Translations under genes and position numbers: made by a program | Notes under the pieces: generated by a model | Database searches by the model: none | What the model was told of the DNA's origin: nothing | The model's input: only the letters and a program-made list of their open reading frames with translations | In this document: in pieces, positions 35,439 to 43,490 of the stretch | How the letters are laid out: every line of letters starts with the position of its first letter | How positions within the stretch are numbered: the stretch's first letter is position 1 | Origin: Aminobacter carboxidus | Lineage (GTDB): Bacteria > Pseudomonadota > Alphaproteobacteria > Rhizobiales > Rhizobiaceae | Assembly (NCBI RefSeq): GCF_014863355.1 | Contig: NZ_JACZEP010000001.1 | Coordinates: 1,302,001-1,366,000 of the forward strand | Length of the DNA: 64,000 nucleotides | Direction of reading: 5' to 3'

Positions 35439-36570
35439 ATGCGCGCGGAAACGCAGAACATCGTCGACGAAATCAGGCAGGCCATAAGCCTGCTGAGGAG
35501 GCATCTTTGACTGGGATCAGGCGATAAAGCGGCTTGATTACCTGAACATGCGGGCAGAGGACGGCAATCTCTGGAACGACCCGCAGGAAGCCCAGAAGCT
35601 GATGCGCGAGCGCCAGTCGCTCGACGACAGCATCAAGGCCATCAAGGGGCTGAGCCAGGCGCTGGACGACAATATCGGCCTGATCGAAATGGGCGAGGAA
35701 GAAGGCGACGCTGACATCATCAGTGAGGCCGAAACCGCCATTCGTTCGCTGGCCGGCGAGATCCGGGCGCGCCAGATCGAGTCGCTGCTGTCGGGCGAAG
35801 CCGACCAGAACGACACCTATCTCGAAGTGCATGCCGGCGCTGGCGGCACCGAGAGCCAGGACTGGGCCAATATGCTGCTGCGCATGTACACGCGCTGGGC
35901 CGAACGCCGCCGCTTCAAGGTCGAGGTGCTGGAAGTCCATGACGGCGAAGAGGCAGGCATCAAATCGGCTACGCTGCTGATCAAGGGCCACAATGCCTAT
36001 GGTTGGCTGAAGACGGAATCGGGCGTCCATCGCCTGGTCCGCATTTCGCCTTATGACAGCAACGCGCGTCGCCATACCTCGTTCTCGAGCATCTGGGTCT
36101 ATCCGGTGGTCGACGATTCGATCGAGATCGATGTCTCGGAATCGGATGTCCGCATCGATACCTACCGTTCGTCGGGTGCCGGCGGCCAGCACGTCAACAC
36201 CACCGACTCGGCGGTGCGCATCACGCACATCGCCACCGGCATCGCTGTTGCCTGTCAGGCCGAGCGTTCGCAGCACAAGAACAAGGCCAAGGCCTGGGAA
36301 ATGCTGCGCTCGCGCCTCTACGAGGAAGAGCTGAAGAAGCGCGAAGCCATCGCCAACGCGACGGAATCGGCCAAGACCGACATCGGCTGGGGGCACCAGA
36401 TCCGCTCCTACGTGCTCCAGCCCTATCAGCTGGTGAAGGATCTTCGCACCGGCGTCGAAAGCACCAGCCCGTCCGACGTTCTCGACGGCGACCTCGACGA
36501 CTTCATGGAAGCGTCGCTGTCGCAGCGTATCGAAGGCGGGGCAGGTCAGGCAGTCGCCGACCTCGATTAG
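35439..36570 (+). CDS. prfB: Peptide chain release factor 2, with programmed +1 frameshift
   Basis: Encoded in two frames: codons 1-23 from ATG 35439 to CTT at 35505-35507, then +1 past base 35508 into GAC (35509), giving 376 residues in total. The second frame continues [20 protein letters not shown], matching RF2 N-termini. Domain 3 carries the universal GGQ ([11 protein letters not shown]) for peptidyl-tRNA hydrolysis. The stop-recognition loop is SPY where E. coli has SPF, in the conserved context [15 protein letters not shown]2 reads UGA and UAA. The in-frame UGA makes RF2 supply autoregulated. Preceded by a purine-rich leader (AAAAAGAAG). Confidence 0.95.
35496..35511 (+). promoter_or_regulatory. 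RF2 +1 recoding site
   Basis: AGGAGG, a three-base spacer, then CTT TGA C. This is the canonical RF2 frameshift signal: an internal Shine-Dalgarno three bases before the slippery CUU, followed by UGA with a C as fourth base, the weakest termination context. Confidence 0.95.
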
Positions 36571-36588
36571 CCTTCTATGGCATCCAGC

Positions 36589-36618
36589 CCCGGCCATCCG
36601 CAAAGCGCGATGGCCGGG
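36589..36618 (+). terminator. Hairpin terminator after prfB
   Basis: A perfect 10-bp stem CCCGGCCATC / GATGGCCGGG with a 10-base loop and a short TT tail. Placed 18 bases after the prfB stop. Confidence 0.6.
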
Positions 36619-36706
36619 TTGCCTGCCGCTGGAACATTTCGGGTAACATTGCGTTAAGCATGCGGGAGCAGGGTTCGCTTGGGAGGTAATCTCAGGGGAT
36701 GACGCC

Positions 36707-37042
36707 ATGCGTCCAGGAAACCTCCGCTTGCGCCGATATGCCCTCGCAGTGTCAGCGCTCGTGCTGATCTCGCTCATCACGCCACCTGCCTTTTCGCACG
36801 ATGCCCCGAAAGGCTGGAGCTATCCTTTCGCCTGCTGCTCTGGCTACGACTGCCGTGAAGTGCCGAAGAAAGCGATTAGCGAACGCCCGCAAGGCTATGT
36901 CATCGAAGGCACGGGCGAAGTCGTCACCTATCAGGACGCGCGCATCCATGCTTCGCCCGACGGCCAGTACCATTGGTGCTCCATAGCAGGCGCCGACGAC
37001 AGCCGGACGATCTGCTTGTTCGTGCCGCCGAAGTCGTACTGA
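36707..37042 (+). CDS. Exported cysteine-containing hypothetical protein
   Basis: 111 residues. An N-terminal basic start plus a hydrophobic core (YALAVSALVLISLITPPAFS) gives a Sec signal peptide cleaved near residue 30. The mature ~80 residues contain HDAPKGWSYPFACCSGYDCREVP and end in WCSIAGADDSRTICLFVPPKSY. Five cysteines (CC, DC, WC, IC) suggest disulfides in the periplasm. I recognise no named family. It is a single gene between prfB and the broken GFA gene, followed by a hairpin at 37062-37087. Confidence 0.7.
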   Translation: MRPGNLRLRRYALAVSALVLISLITPPAFSHDAPKGWSYPFACCSGYDCREVPKKAISERPQGYVIEGTGEVVTYQDARIHASPDGQYHWCSIAGADDSRTICLFVPPKSY

Positions 37043-37061
37043 ACGCCCCCTTGCTGACGAG

Positions 37062-37087
37062 GCTCCTGACGCCAGCTTGTCAGGAGC
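37062..37087 (+). terminator. Hairpin after the exported Cys protein
   Basis: A perfect 9-bp stem GCTCCTGAC / GTCAGGAGC with an 8-base loop and no T tract. It is probably a transcript 3' end or stabiliser. Confidence 0.5.
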
Positions 37088-37144
37088 ACTTGGATATTGT
37101 GTGCTGTCGCCGCAGGGGCGGCGCAGGCATATGAGGGATTTGTC

Positions 37145-37514
37145 ATGGTCATCAAAGGCAGCTGCCACTTGTAAGGCAACGACGTTCGAAGTGACGGAGG
37201 CGCCGGAAAATGTGACGTCGTGCACGTGTTCATTCTGTTCCAAGCGCGGCTCGTTGTGGGCCTATTACACACCATCGCAGTTCAAGCTCACCAGCCCGCC
37301 GGAAAACGTTTCGGTCTATGAGTGGGGATCAAAGACGGTGAAGCATGGCTTCTGCGCCATCTGCGGCTGCGGCACCTTCACCAAGACGCCCGACTGGTCG
37401 ACCGGCGAGCCGGATTTCGAAAATCCCAAGGTCAGTGTCAATTCGCGCCTGTTTGACGACTTCGACCTCGACAAGATCGAGGTTGTGGTGATCGACGGCA
37501 AGAACCTCTGGTAA
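37145..37514 (+). pseudogene. GFA/CENP-V domain gene disrupted by a single-base frameshift
   Basis: ATG 37145, with AGGGA seven bases upstream, reads MVIKGSCHL and then hits TAA. Removing one T at 37169/37170 joins it to the long frame, giving GSCHCKATTFEV, exactly the GFA start motif G-x-CHC, followed by SCTCSFCSKRG and FCAICGCGTF. These are the zinc-binding cysteines of the glutathione-dependent formaldehyde-activating (GFA) domain family. The corrected product would be 122 residues. The second frame is open further upstream but then lacks the first cysteine pair. Either a real recent frameshift or a sequencing error in a TT run. Family members bind glutathione adducts; the substrate is unknown. 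Confidence 0.8.
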
Positions 37515-37663
37515 CGTGCAAAAAATGTCATGCAGGCGCGTGGTAGTTTGCGCGCTTGGCACTGCTTTCGTTCCGTTTTTCGCCGTATTTCATGCTACAA
37601 GGCCGGTGAAGGGCTTTGCGCGGAGCGCCGTTGCGTTCCGCGGTACGGAGAGGGACATTCCTT

Positions 37664-38311
37664 ATGAAGAAGACAGTGATTTTCGCGCTGGCGGGCAGCA
37701 TGTTTGTCGGCGCCTGCACGACCGATCCTTACACCGGTCAGCAGAAGGTTTCGAACGCCGCAGCAGGTGCTGGCATCGGCGCGCTTGCCGGTGCGGGCCT
37801 CGGCCTGCTCGCCGGCGGCAATGATCGCCGCAACGCGCTGATCGGCGCCGGTGTCGGCGCACTCGCAGGCGGTCTCGCCGGCGGCTACATGGACAGGCAG
37901 GAATCCGAATTGCGCGCCCAGCTCCAGGGTAGCGGCGTCAGCGTCACCCGGGCTGGTGACCAGATCATTCTGAACATGCCGTCCAACATCACCTTCGCCA
38001 CCGACCAGGACGCGGTGAAGTCGGGCTTCTACGACACGCTCAACTCGGTGGCGCTGGTGTTGAAGAAGTTCAACCAGACCACAGTCGACGTTTTCGGCCA
38101 CACCGATTCGACCGGTGGCGACCAGCACAATTTCGACCTGTCGCAGCGTCGCGCGTTGTCGGTGGCCAACTACCTCGGCGCCCAGGGCGTCGATTCGCGT
38201 CGCTTTGCCGTCACCGGTTTTGGCGCAACCCGTCCGATCGCGTCCAACGCCAGCTCGGATGGCCGGGCGCAGAACCGCCGCGTCGAGATCCAGCTGTCGC
38301 CGCTCACCTGA
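37664..38311 (+). CDS. OmpA-family lipoprotein (YiaD-like)
   Basis: 215 residues from ATG 37664. The signal peptide ends in a lipobox (MFVGAC, Cys19), so it is a lipoprotein. Residues ~30-75 form a Gly-zipper region (GAGIGALAGAGLGLLAGG ... GALAGGLAGG), which inserts into or stacks at membranes. The C-terminal OmpA domain carries FGHTDSTGG, FDLSQRRALSVANYL and NRRVEIQL for peptidoglycan binding. It should tether the outer membrane to the cell wall. Single gene, followed by a strong terminator. Confidence 0.9.
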   Translation: MKKTVIFALAGSMFVGACTTDPYTGQQKVSNAAAGAGIGALAGAGLGLLAGGNDRRNALIGAGVGALAGGLAGGYMDRQESELRAQLQGSGVSVTRAGDQIILNMPSNITFATDQDAVKSGFYDTLNSVALVLKKFNQTTVDVFGHTDSTGGDQHNFDLSQRRALSVANYLGAQGVDSRRFAVTGFGATRPIASNASSDGRAQNRRVEIQLSPLT

Positions 38312-38339
38312 GTGGCTGGCAGCCAGCCAGACTGATGGA

Positions 38340-38364
38340 ACGGCCCCTTGCGGGGCCGTTTTTC
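38340..38364 (+). terminator. Rho-independent terminator after the OmpA lipoprotein
   Basis: An 8-bp stem (ACGGCCCC / GGGGCCGT) with loop TTGC and the tail TTTTCATTT. Confidence 0.92.
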
Positions 38365-38365
38365 A

Positions 38366-38488
38366 TTTGGAGCGTTCGGTGCCCCCGGCAGGTACAGGGT
38401 GCTGGGCGCCATGAAACAGCGCGGTCTCGGTGAAGCGAGAGGCCGCGCGGACACCAACAGAAAATGGCCCCGAAAGGGGCCATTTTTC
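38366..38488 (+). ncRNA. Candidate small RNA between two terminators
   Basis: No coding sequence fits in this ~120-base gap, yet it contains two further hairpins and ends in a complete intrinsic terminator. Hairpin 1: GGTGCCC (38378-38384) with GGGCGCC (38404-38410). Hairpin 2: an 11-bp stem, 38419-38429 with 38436-38448, with a two-base bulge. Terminator: 38461-38487. The upstream lipoprotein gene already has its own terminator, so a second structured transcript on the plus strand is a reasonable reading. The 5' end is a guess and no known sRNA family was recognised. Confidence 0.4.
38461..38487. terminator. Bidirectional terminator (candidate sRNA and DEAD-box gene)
   Basis: A perfect 11-bp stem AAAATGGCCCC / GGGGCCATTTT with loop GAAA. 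T tracts result on both strands, so it serves the minus-strand helicase ending at 38506 and any plus-strand transcript. Confidence 0.88.
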
Positions 38489-38505
38489 GTTGAGGCATAG
38501 CGCGC

Positions 38506-40050
38506 TCAGACGTTGGTGGTGATCAGCATGAACGCCGGCATGTCATCGCCGAAGCCGATCGTGCGATCGTCGTCTTCTTCGCGCTGATGACGGCGGTTGC
38601 CGCGATTGTCGTCACGACGTGGCTTGTCGTCATGCTCGCGCGGTTTGCGGTCGGCATTGCCGTTCCTGATCGCTTCCTTGCGCACACGGCGCTCGTCGAT
38701 GTCGGACACGACGTTGTCGACCGGGGCTGGGCTTGCAGGTGCCGCCACTGCCACTGCCTGTGCAACTGGCGTTTCTTCGCGCGGCTTGCGGTCGCGCTCG
38801 CGGCCATGCTTTTCCTTGCCGGCGCGGCGCGGCGCGCCACGGCCACGGCGCGGAGCCTCATCGTCGCCTTCGCTGGCAACGACCGTCGACAGGTCGCCAT
38901 CGTGCCATTCGACTGGCAGACCGGTCAGCCGCTCGATCGCATCGACATATTTGGTGTCGGACTTGGTGACGATGGTGAAAGCCTTGCCAAGGCGTCCGGC
39001 GCGTCCGGTGCGGCCGATGCGGTGGACATAGTCCTCGGCGTGGATCGGTACGTCATAATTGAAGACGTGACTGACTTCGGGGATGTCGAGGCCGCGGGCG
39101 GCGACGTCGGAGGCGACCAGCAGCTTCAGCTTACCGTCACGGAAGCCGGCGAGCATCGCCATGCGGGCGCGCTGGTCCATGTCGCCATGCAGCGCACCGG
39201 CGTCGTAGTCGTGCTTGACCAGCGAGCGGAACAATTCCGACACATCGACCTTGCGATTGCAGAAGATGATCGCGTTCTTGATCGCATCGCCTTCGGCATC
39301 GATCAGTTTGCGCAACGTTTCGCGCTTGTCCCACGGCTTGGGGCCGGACTTGACGAGGCGCTGCGTGATGTTGGTGCTGGTCGATGCAGCCTTGGAGACC
39401 TCGACGCGAATCGGCGCGTGCAGGAACTGCTCGGTCAGCTTGGTGATTTCGGGTGGCATCGTTGCCGAGAAGAACAGCGTCTGCCTGGTGAACGGGATCA
39501 GCTTGCAGATGCGCTCGATGTCGGGGATGAAGCCCATGTCGAGCATGCGGTCGGCTTCGTCGATGACCAGGATTTCGACGCCGGTCAGCAAAAGCTTGCC
39601 GCGTTCGAAATGGTCGAGCATGCGGCCGGGCGTTGCGATCAGAACATCGGCGCCACGCTCGAGCTTCTTTTCCTGTTCGTCGAACGACACGCCGCCGATC
39701 AGCAGCGCGATGTTGAGCCGGTGGTTCTTGCCGTACTTGACGAAGTTCTCTTCGACCTGAGCCGCGAGTTCACGCGTCGGTTCGAGGATCAGCGTGCGCG
39801 GCATGCGTGCTCGGGCACGGCCTTTTTCAAGACGCGTCAGCATCGGCAGCACGAAGGATGCCGTCTTGCCGGTACCCGTCTGGGCGATGCCAAGCACGTC
39901 CTTGCCCTGCAGTGCGTGCGGGATCGCACCTGCCTGGATCGGCGTGGGCTGGGTGTAGCCCGCGTCGGTGACTGCGGAAAGGACCTTCGGCGAAAGGCCG
40001 AGGTCTGCGAAGGTCAACGCTTCTGGAGCGGTCTGAGTGTCTTCGGACAA
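38506..40050 (-). CDS. DEAD-box RNA helicase with long basic tail
   Basis: About 514 residues if started at TTG 40050 (SEDTQTAPEALTFADLGLS); TTG 40077 and TTG 40119 are further in-frame choices and none has a clear ribosome-binding site. Motifs: Q motif (YTQPTPIQAGAIP), AQTGTGKT, PTRELA, TPGR, DEAD, SAT, IFCNRK, SDVAARGLDIP, HRIGRTGR. The last ~130 residues are basic/acidic and disordered (RRGRGAPRRAGKEKHGRERDRK), a typical RNA-binding tail. It acts on structured RNA (ribosome assembly, decay). Paralogue of the helicase at 8.3-9.7 kb. Confidence 0.92.
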   Translation of the reverse strand: MSEDTQTAPEALTFADLGLSPKVLSAVTDAGYTQPTPIQAGAIPHALQGKDVLGIAQTGTGKTASFVLPMLTRLEKGRARARMPRTLILEPTRELAAQVEENFVKYGKNHRLNIALLIGGVSFDEQEKKLERGADVLIATPGRMLDHFERGKLLLTGVEILVIDEADRMLDMGFIPDIERICKLIPFTRQTLFFSATMPPEITKLTEQFLHAPIRVEVSKAASTSTNITQRLVKSGPKPWDKRETLRKLIDAEGDAIKNAIIFCNRKVDVSELFRSLVKHDYDAGALHGDMDQRARMAMLAGFRDGKLKLLVASDVAARGLDIPEVSHVFNYDVPIHAEDYVHRIGRTGRAGRLGKAFTIVTKSDTKYVDAIERLTGLPVEWHDGDLSTVVASEGDDEAPRRGRGAPRRAGKEKHGRERDRKPREETPVAQAVAVAAPASPAPVDNVVSDIDERRVRKEAIRNGNADRKPREHDDKPRRDDNRGNRRHQREEDDDRTIGFGDDMPAFMLITTNV

Positions 40051-40217
40051 GTTTGTTGGCTGTCTTTGCTCGTTCAAGGGCGCGGCACGCTGGCCACGAC
40101 AGGCGCAAACCGCCTGCAATATGCCGCAACGCGATAGGCGTAAGTGCGCGATTTGTCAACTCAAACTGGCACACACGCGGCGATTGTAGCCGATTACTTC
40201 CAGCTGTGGCCCAATGT

Positions 40218-40991
40218 TCAGTACTTGAATTGCTCGGCAAGGATGCGTTCGCTCCAGGAATGACCGGGATCGAACAGCAGGGTTGCGGTGTGGCTTGCCG
40301 ATTCCCGGACCTCGACTGACACCACCGACTTGACTTCGGTATGGTCGGCCACCGCGTTCACCGGGCGCTTTTGCTCTTCCAGGACGTCGAAGCGAACCAC
40401 CGCCGTCTTAGGCAGCAGCGCGCCGCGCCAACGCCGCGGCCGGAACGGGCTGACCGGGGTCAGGGCCAGAAGCGGCGCATCGAGCGGCAGGATCGGGCCA
40501 TGGGCAGACAGATTGTAGGCCGTGGATCCGGCAGGCGTCGCAACCATGACACCGTCGCAGATCAGTTCGTCGAGCCGGACCTTGCCGTCGACTGAAATGC
40601 GCAGCCGAGCCGCCTGATAGGATTGGCGCAGCAACGACACTTCGTTGATCGCCAGCGCTTCCCTTGATGTGCCGGTATCGTCAACGGTCACCATTTCCAG
40701 CGGCCGGATGGTTTCGGCCACTGCAGCGGCAAGACGCTCGGGCAGGGCGCCTTCGCGGTATTCGTTCATCAGGAAGCCGACCGTACCACGGTTCATGCCG
40801 TAGACGCGCTTGCCGGTGCTCATCGTCTCACGAAGCGTCTGCAGAAGAAAACCGTCGCCGCCAAGTGCGACGACAATGTCGGCCTGCTCGTACGGCATCT
40901 GGCCATAGCGCTGGGAAAGCCGCTTGGCCGCGGCATCCGCCTCCACTGTTCCGGAGGATGCGAACGAAAATGTCAGCGTCTTGGCGTCCAT
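40218..40991 (-). CDS. nadK: NAD kinase
   Basis: 257 residues from the ATG at 40989-40991, behind GGGAGCAC. The NAD kinase signatures are [12 protein letters not shown] (GGDG), [13 protein letters not shown], the NEVSLLR segment and [15 protein letters not shown]. It phosphorylates NAD to NADP, the only route to NADP in bacteria. The short N-terminus is usual for alphaproteobacteria. It lies on the same strand as the small exported-protein gene upstream and about 170 bases ahead of the helicase gene. An open frame extends upstream to 41138 without support. Confidence 0.95.
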   Translation of the reverse strand: MDAKTLTFSFASSGTVEADAAAKRLSQRYGQMPYEQADIVVALGGDGFLLQTLRETMSTGKRVYGMNRGTVGFLMNEYREGALPERLAAAVAETIRPLEMVTVDDTGTSREALAINEVSLLRQSYQAARLRISVDGKVRLDELICDGVMVATPAGSTAYNLSAHGPILPLDAPLLALTPVSPFRPRRWRGALLPKTAVVRFDVLEEQKRPVNAVADHTEVKSVVSVEVRESASHTATLLFDPGHSWSERILAEQFKY

Positions 40992-41107
40992 GTGCTCCCT
41001 GCCGGCGGTCCAAACGCCAGTGCCGGCCGCCGGCAACGGGGTAGCATGAGGTTTTGCTGAAGCAAAGGGAGCGGCATGGCCAGCACGCGTTGCCCGCACG
41101 GGATGCC

Positions 41108-41524
41108 TCAGCCAGCAGCTGCGCGAATGATCGTGCATATACCGCTGCGCACGACCTCGTTGGTCGTCACTTGCCCTGGTTGGATGTTGAACACGGCATT
41201 GACCAGCGTGCCGCCACCCTGGCTTCGGGCAACAACCCGCAGTGTTTGCGGCCGCCCGCTGCCGGACGTTTCCTGGTGGGCGTCGATGGCACCGAGATTC
41301 TTGTCGACGGTGATGCCGGAAAAGCCTTCGGCGGCGACGGCCTGCGCCAGGCGCTTCAGCGCCTCGGCCTGCTTGACCTTGGGAAACGACTGCGAGCTCT
41401 TGTAAGATACCGCCGTGACCAGCGGAATGCCGCTGACCTTGAAGTTTTTCTCGCAGGTTTGCGCCTGGGCAAGCGAAATGCCGGCCAATGTGAAGATCGA
41501 CGCCAGCAAGGTGTTTTTTAGCAT
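41108..41524 (-). CDS. Exported hypothetical protein (138 aa)
   Basis: Signal peptide [22 protein letters not shown] with cleavage after AQA, then a ~116-residue mature domain with two cysteines (TCEKNF near the start and GICTII near the end) that could form a disulfide. The mature part has alternating strands and helices ([32 protein letters not shown]) but I recognise no family. It lies upstream of nadK on the same strand and divergent from the GGDEF gene. Reading confidence is good; function unknown. Confidence 0.7.
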   Translation of the reverse strand: MLKNTLLASIFTLAGISLAQAQTCEKNFKVSGIPLVTAVSYKSSQSFPKVKQAEALKRLAQAVAAEGFSGITVDKNLGAIDAHQETSGSGRPQTLRVVARSQGGGTLVNAVFNIQPGQVTTNEVVRSGICTIIRAAAG

Positions 41525-41752
41525 TTGCTACTCCAACGCAGCCCGTTTCTGTTCGAGCGCATACTCGGATGTCGGAGTTGCTGAGGTCAAGTATGCAGCT
41601 TCAGGAGTGAAACAGGGGCCTTGGCCGGCGTTATATTAGCGAATGATCATGATAATGCGCGCTGACGGCAAGATACTCGGGTTGGAAACATTAAGCTTCA
41701 AACACTATGCATCCTTTGCAAGAGCCGGATCGAATGAGCAAGGGGCGTCGCT

Positions 41753-42490
41753 GTGTGGAAGATCGCGTTCAAGGCTGGCCTAGTCACCATCGCCGTTATC
41801 CTCGTGACCCAGGTGGTTTCGTTTTCGATCCGTCATTCGGCCGGCCAGTCTTTCACGGCATTCGTCTTCGCGATGAACTCTATCCTGCCGTTGATGACGG
41901 CGTTTCCTGCGGCCTTCCTGATTTTCTGGCAGAACGAAAAACTCAGCCGCGCGCTGGCCGAACTGTCGGAAGCCCACATCCAGCTGAAGGCAAAAGCGAC
42001 GCACGACCAGATGACCGGGCTGCTGAACCGCGAGGCATTCTTCGAGAAATCGAAGCAGGCCAGGCGAAAATGCGATTCCGGCGCGCTGCTTTTGATCGAT
42101 GCGGACAACTTCAAGAGCATCAACGACACCTTTGGCCATCTTGTCGGCGACGAGGCACTCAAGCTGATCTCGAACGCGCTACGTGCAGCGATCCGCGAGC
42201 ATGACCTAGTCGGGCGTGTCGGCGGCGAGGAGTTTTGCGTCTTCCTGCCAACCACAAGTCAGGATGAGGCGGCCGCTGTCGCCGAACGGATTCGCGTCGA
42301 GGTCGAACGGCTTGCATTCTATCCGGAAGAGAGACATCGGCATCGCCTGACGGTCAGCATCGGTGCGATCGTATCGGCCGGCCAGCCGACATCGCAACTC
42401 ATGCGCCTCGCCGACCGCTGCCTCTATGAGGCGAAGGAGCAGGGCCGCAATCGCGTGGTGTTCGCCGCACCGGTGATGCCGGCTGATTAG
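41753..42490 (+). CDS. Membrane GGDEF-domain diguanylate cyclase
   Basis: 245 residues from GTG 41753 behind AAGGGGCGTCGCT. Two transmembrane helices occupy residues ~8-27 and 35-58, followed by a short coiled linker (NEKLSRALAELSEAHIQLKAKA) and a GGDEF domain. The active site is GGEEF, with the inhibitory site RxxD (REHD) five residues before it, so product inhibition by c-di-GMP is expected. It makes c-di-GMP from two GTP at the inner membrane. No sensory domain other than the membrane part is seen. The small membrane protein gene at 42509 converges on it. Confidence 0.92.
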   Translation: MWKIAFKAGLVTIAVILVTQVVSFSIRHSAGQSFTAFVFAMNSILPLMTAFPAAFLIFWQNEKLSRALAELSEAHIQLKAKATHDQMTGLLNREAFFEKSKQARRKCDSGALLLIDADNFKSINDTFGHLVGDEALKLISNALRAAIREHDLVGRVGGEEFCVFLPTTSQDEAAAVAERIRVEVERLAFYPEERHRHRLTVSIGAIVSAGQPTSQLMRLADRCLYEAKEQGRNRVVFAAPVMPAD

Positions 42491-42508
42491 CGATCTCAAT
42501 GCTTGATG

Positions 42509-42676
42509 TCAGCCGATGCCGGTGACGTAGTGCAGGTAGATGGCGAGCACGATGAAGCCAATGATCGTGGCGATGCCGGTCCAGTCGACCCGCGCCTCTT
42601 TCATCTGCCGGAAAAGCTTGAGCAACAGCAGCCACGCGATAATCACCACCACGGCAATAATCACGAACCTGATCAT
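42509..42676 (-). CDS. Small two-helix membrane protein (55 aa)
   Basis: Fifty-five residues from the ATG at 42674-42676, with the near-perfect ribosome-binding site GGAGGTGATGG directly upstream. Two hydrophobic helices (MIRFVIIAVVVIIAWLLLLK and ATIIGFIVLAIYLHYV) flank a short charged loop (FRQMKEARVDWTG). It is too short for usual ORF cut-offs. No known family. It converges on the GGDEF gene, with 18 bases between stops. The strong ribosome-binding site and typical membrane topology make a real gene likely. Confidence 0.75.
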   Translation of the reverse strand: MIRFVIIAVVVIIAWLLLLKLFRQMKEARVDWTGIATIIGFIVLAIYLHYVTGIG

Positions 42677-42838
42677 CCATCACCTCCAGCGCGGCCGTTC
42701 ATGCGGGCCTGCGATCCGGATATAGTAGGCACATGGCTTGAGTTTTAGGGCATGGGGGCTATGCGCATCTGGGGAAGCCGCGAAGCTCGCCCGAAATTGT
42801 CTTTACTGCGCCGCAAAATATGCTAACCGGAGCAAATT

Positions 42839-42914
42839 GCCCTTGTAGCTCAGCTGGTAGAGCAGCGGTTTTGTAAACCGAAGGTCGCGGGTTCGATTCC
42901 TGCCGGGGGCACCA
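42839..42914 (+). tRNA. tRNA-Thr (anticodon TGT)
   Basis: A 76-base cloverleaf with acceptor GCCCTTG / CGGGGGC, D-arm TAGCTCAGCTGGTAGAGC, anticodon loop TTTGTAA inside GCGGT/ACCG, T-arm GGTTCGATTCC and an encoded CCA end. It reads ACA codons. Confidence 0.97.
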
Positions 42915-43090
42915 TATCATCCTATGAGAAAATCCAGAGGCGTCCCCAGATCGGCGGATATCTGCGGTTGCTTGGGGGTCGCTAGTCCATAGCGGTCCAA
43001 GCGTCCTGCCGACAGGTGGCCAACGCGCTCAGGCATTGCTTGAACGCAGCGGCAAGGTGTGCTCGCAAAAAGTGGATGAAGGAGGTCATG

Positions 43091-43315
43091 ATGTCCCGAT
43101 CCCGCCGCAAGACCCCGATCGTCGGCATGACCACGGCAGAGAGCGACAAGCCTTTCAAACAGGCCGAGCATCGGCGCGAGCGCCGCGCCGTGAAGGCTGT
43201 CGTCAAAGCTGGCGAGGAACCGCCGGCGCCCAAGGAGTTCGGTAATCCGTGGGCCGGGGAGAAGGATGGCAAACAGTGGCTAGGCGATAGCGTACCGGAA
43301 CTCTTGCGAAAATAG
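43091..43315 (+). CDS. Small conserved-looking basic protein (74 aa), function unknown
   Basis: Seventy-four residues from ATG 43091, behind GAAGGAGGTC. It starts MSRSRRKTPIVGMTTAESDK, followed by the highly charged run FKQAEHRRERRAVKAVV and ending in FGNPWAGEKDGKQW. This opening is familiar from small hypothetical proteins widespread in alphaproteobacteria, but I know no function or domain number for it. The strong basic charge suggests nucleic-acid or ribosome association (inference). Located between tRNA-Thr and the YbaK gene. Confidence 0.75.
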   Translation: MSRSRRKTPIVGMTTAESDKPFKQAEHRRERRAVKAVVKAGEEPPAPKEFGNPWAGEKDGKQWLGDSVPELLRK

Positions 43316-43456
43316 GTACTTTCGCGGCTGAATATGGCCGCCGGCGAAGAGCCATTCGCGTGCAATATGCTCGAAAGACCAGTCCTCATCCCCAAACAAC
43401 TGATAGAGCACCGCGATCAGTTCGACTTCTGGCGGGATGCTTTGCCATAGGGGACG
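43283..43456 (-). pseudogene. Coding-like fragment without a start codon
   Basis: A 58-codon stretch bounded by stops on the minus strand, with protein-like composition (PPEVELIAVLYQLFGDEDW, SFEHIAREWLFAGGHIQP). It has no ATG, only an internal GTG/TTG without ribosome-binding site, and overlaps the end of the small basic gene by 33 bases. It may be the relic of a gene or a chance frame. Confidence 0.2.
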
Positions 43457-43490
43457 CTAAGCTGGATGCCCAATGGGGCGCCAGCTATTT

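Noticed and set aside
38587-40137. 516-codon plus-strand frame opposite the second DEAD-box helicase
   Set aside because: The minus strand holds all helicase motifs; the plus frame has none and repeats the antisense composition.
42839-43090. tRNA-Thr as integration site of a mobile element
   Set aside because: No integrase, no repeat of the tRNA 3' end and no composition shift were found downstream.
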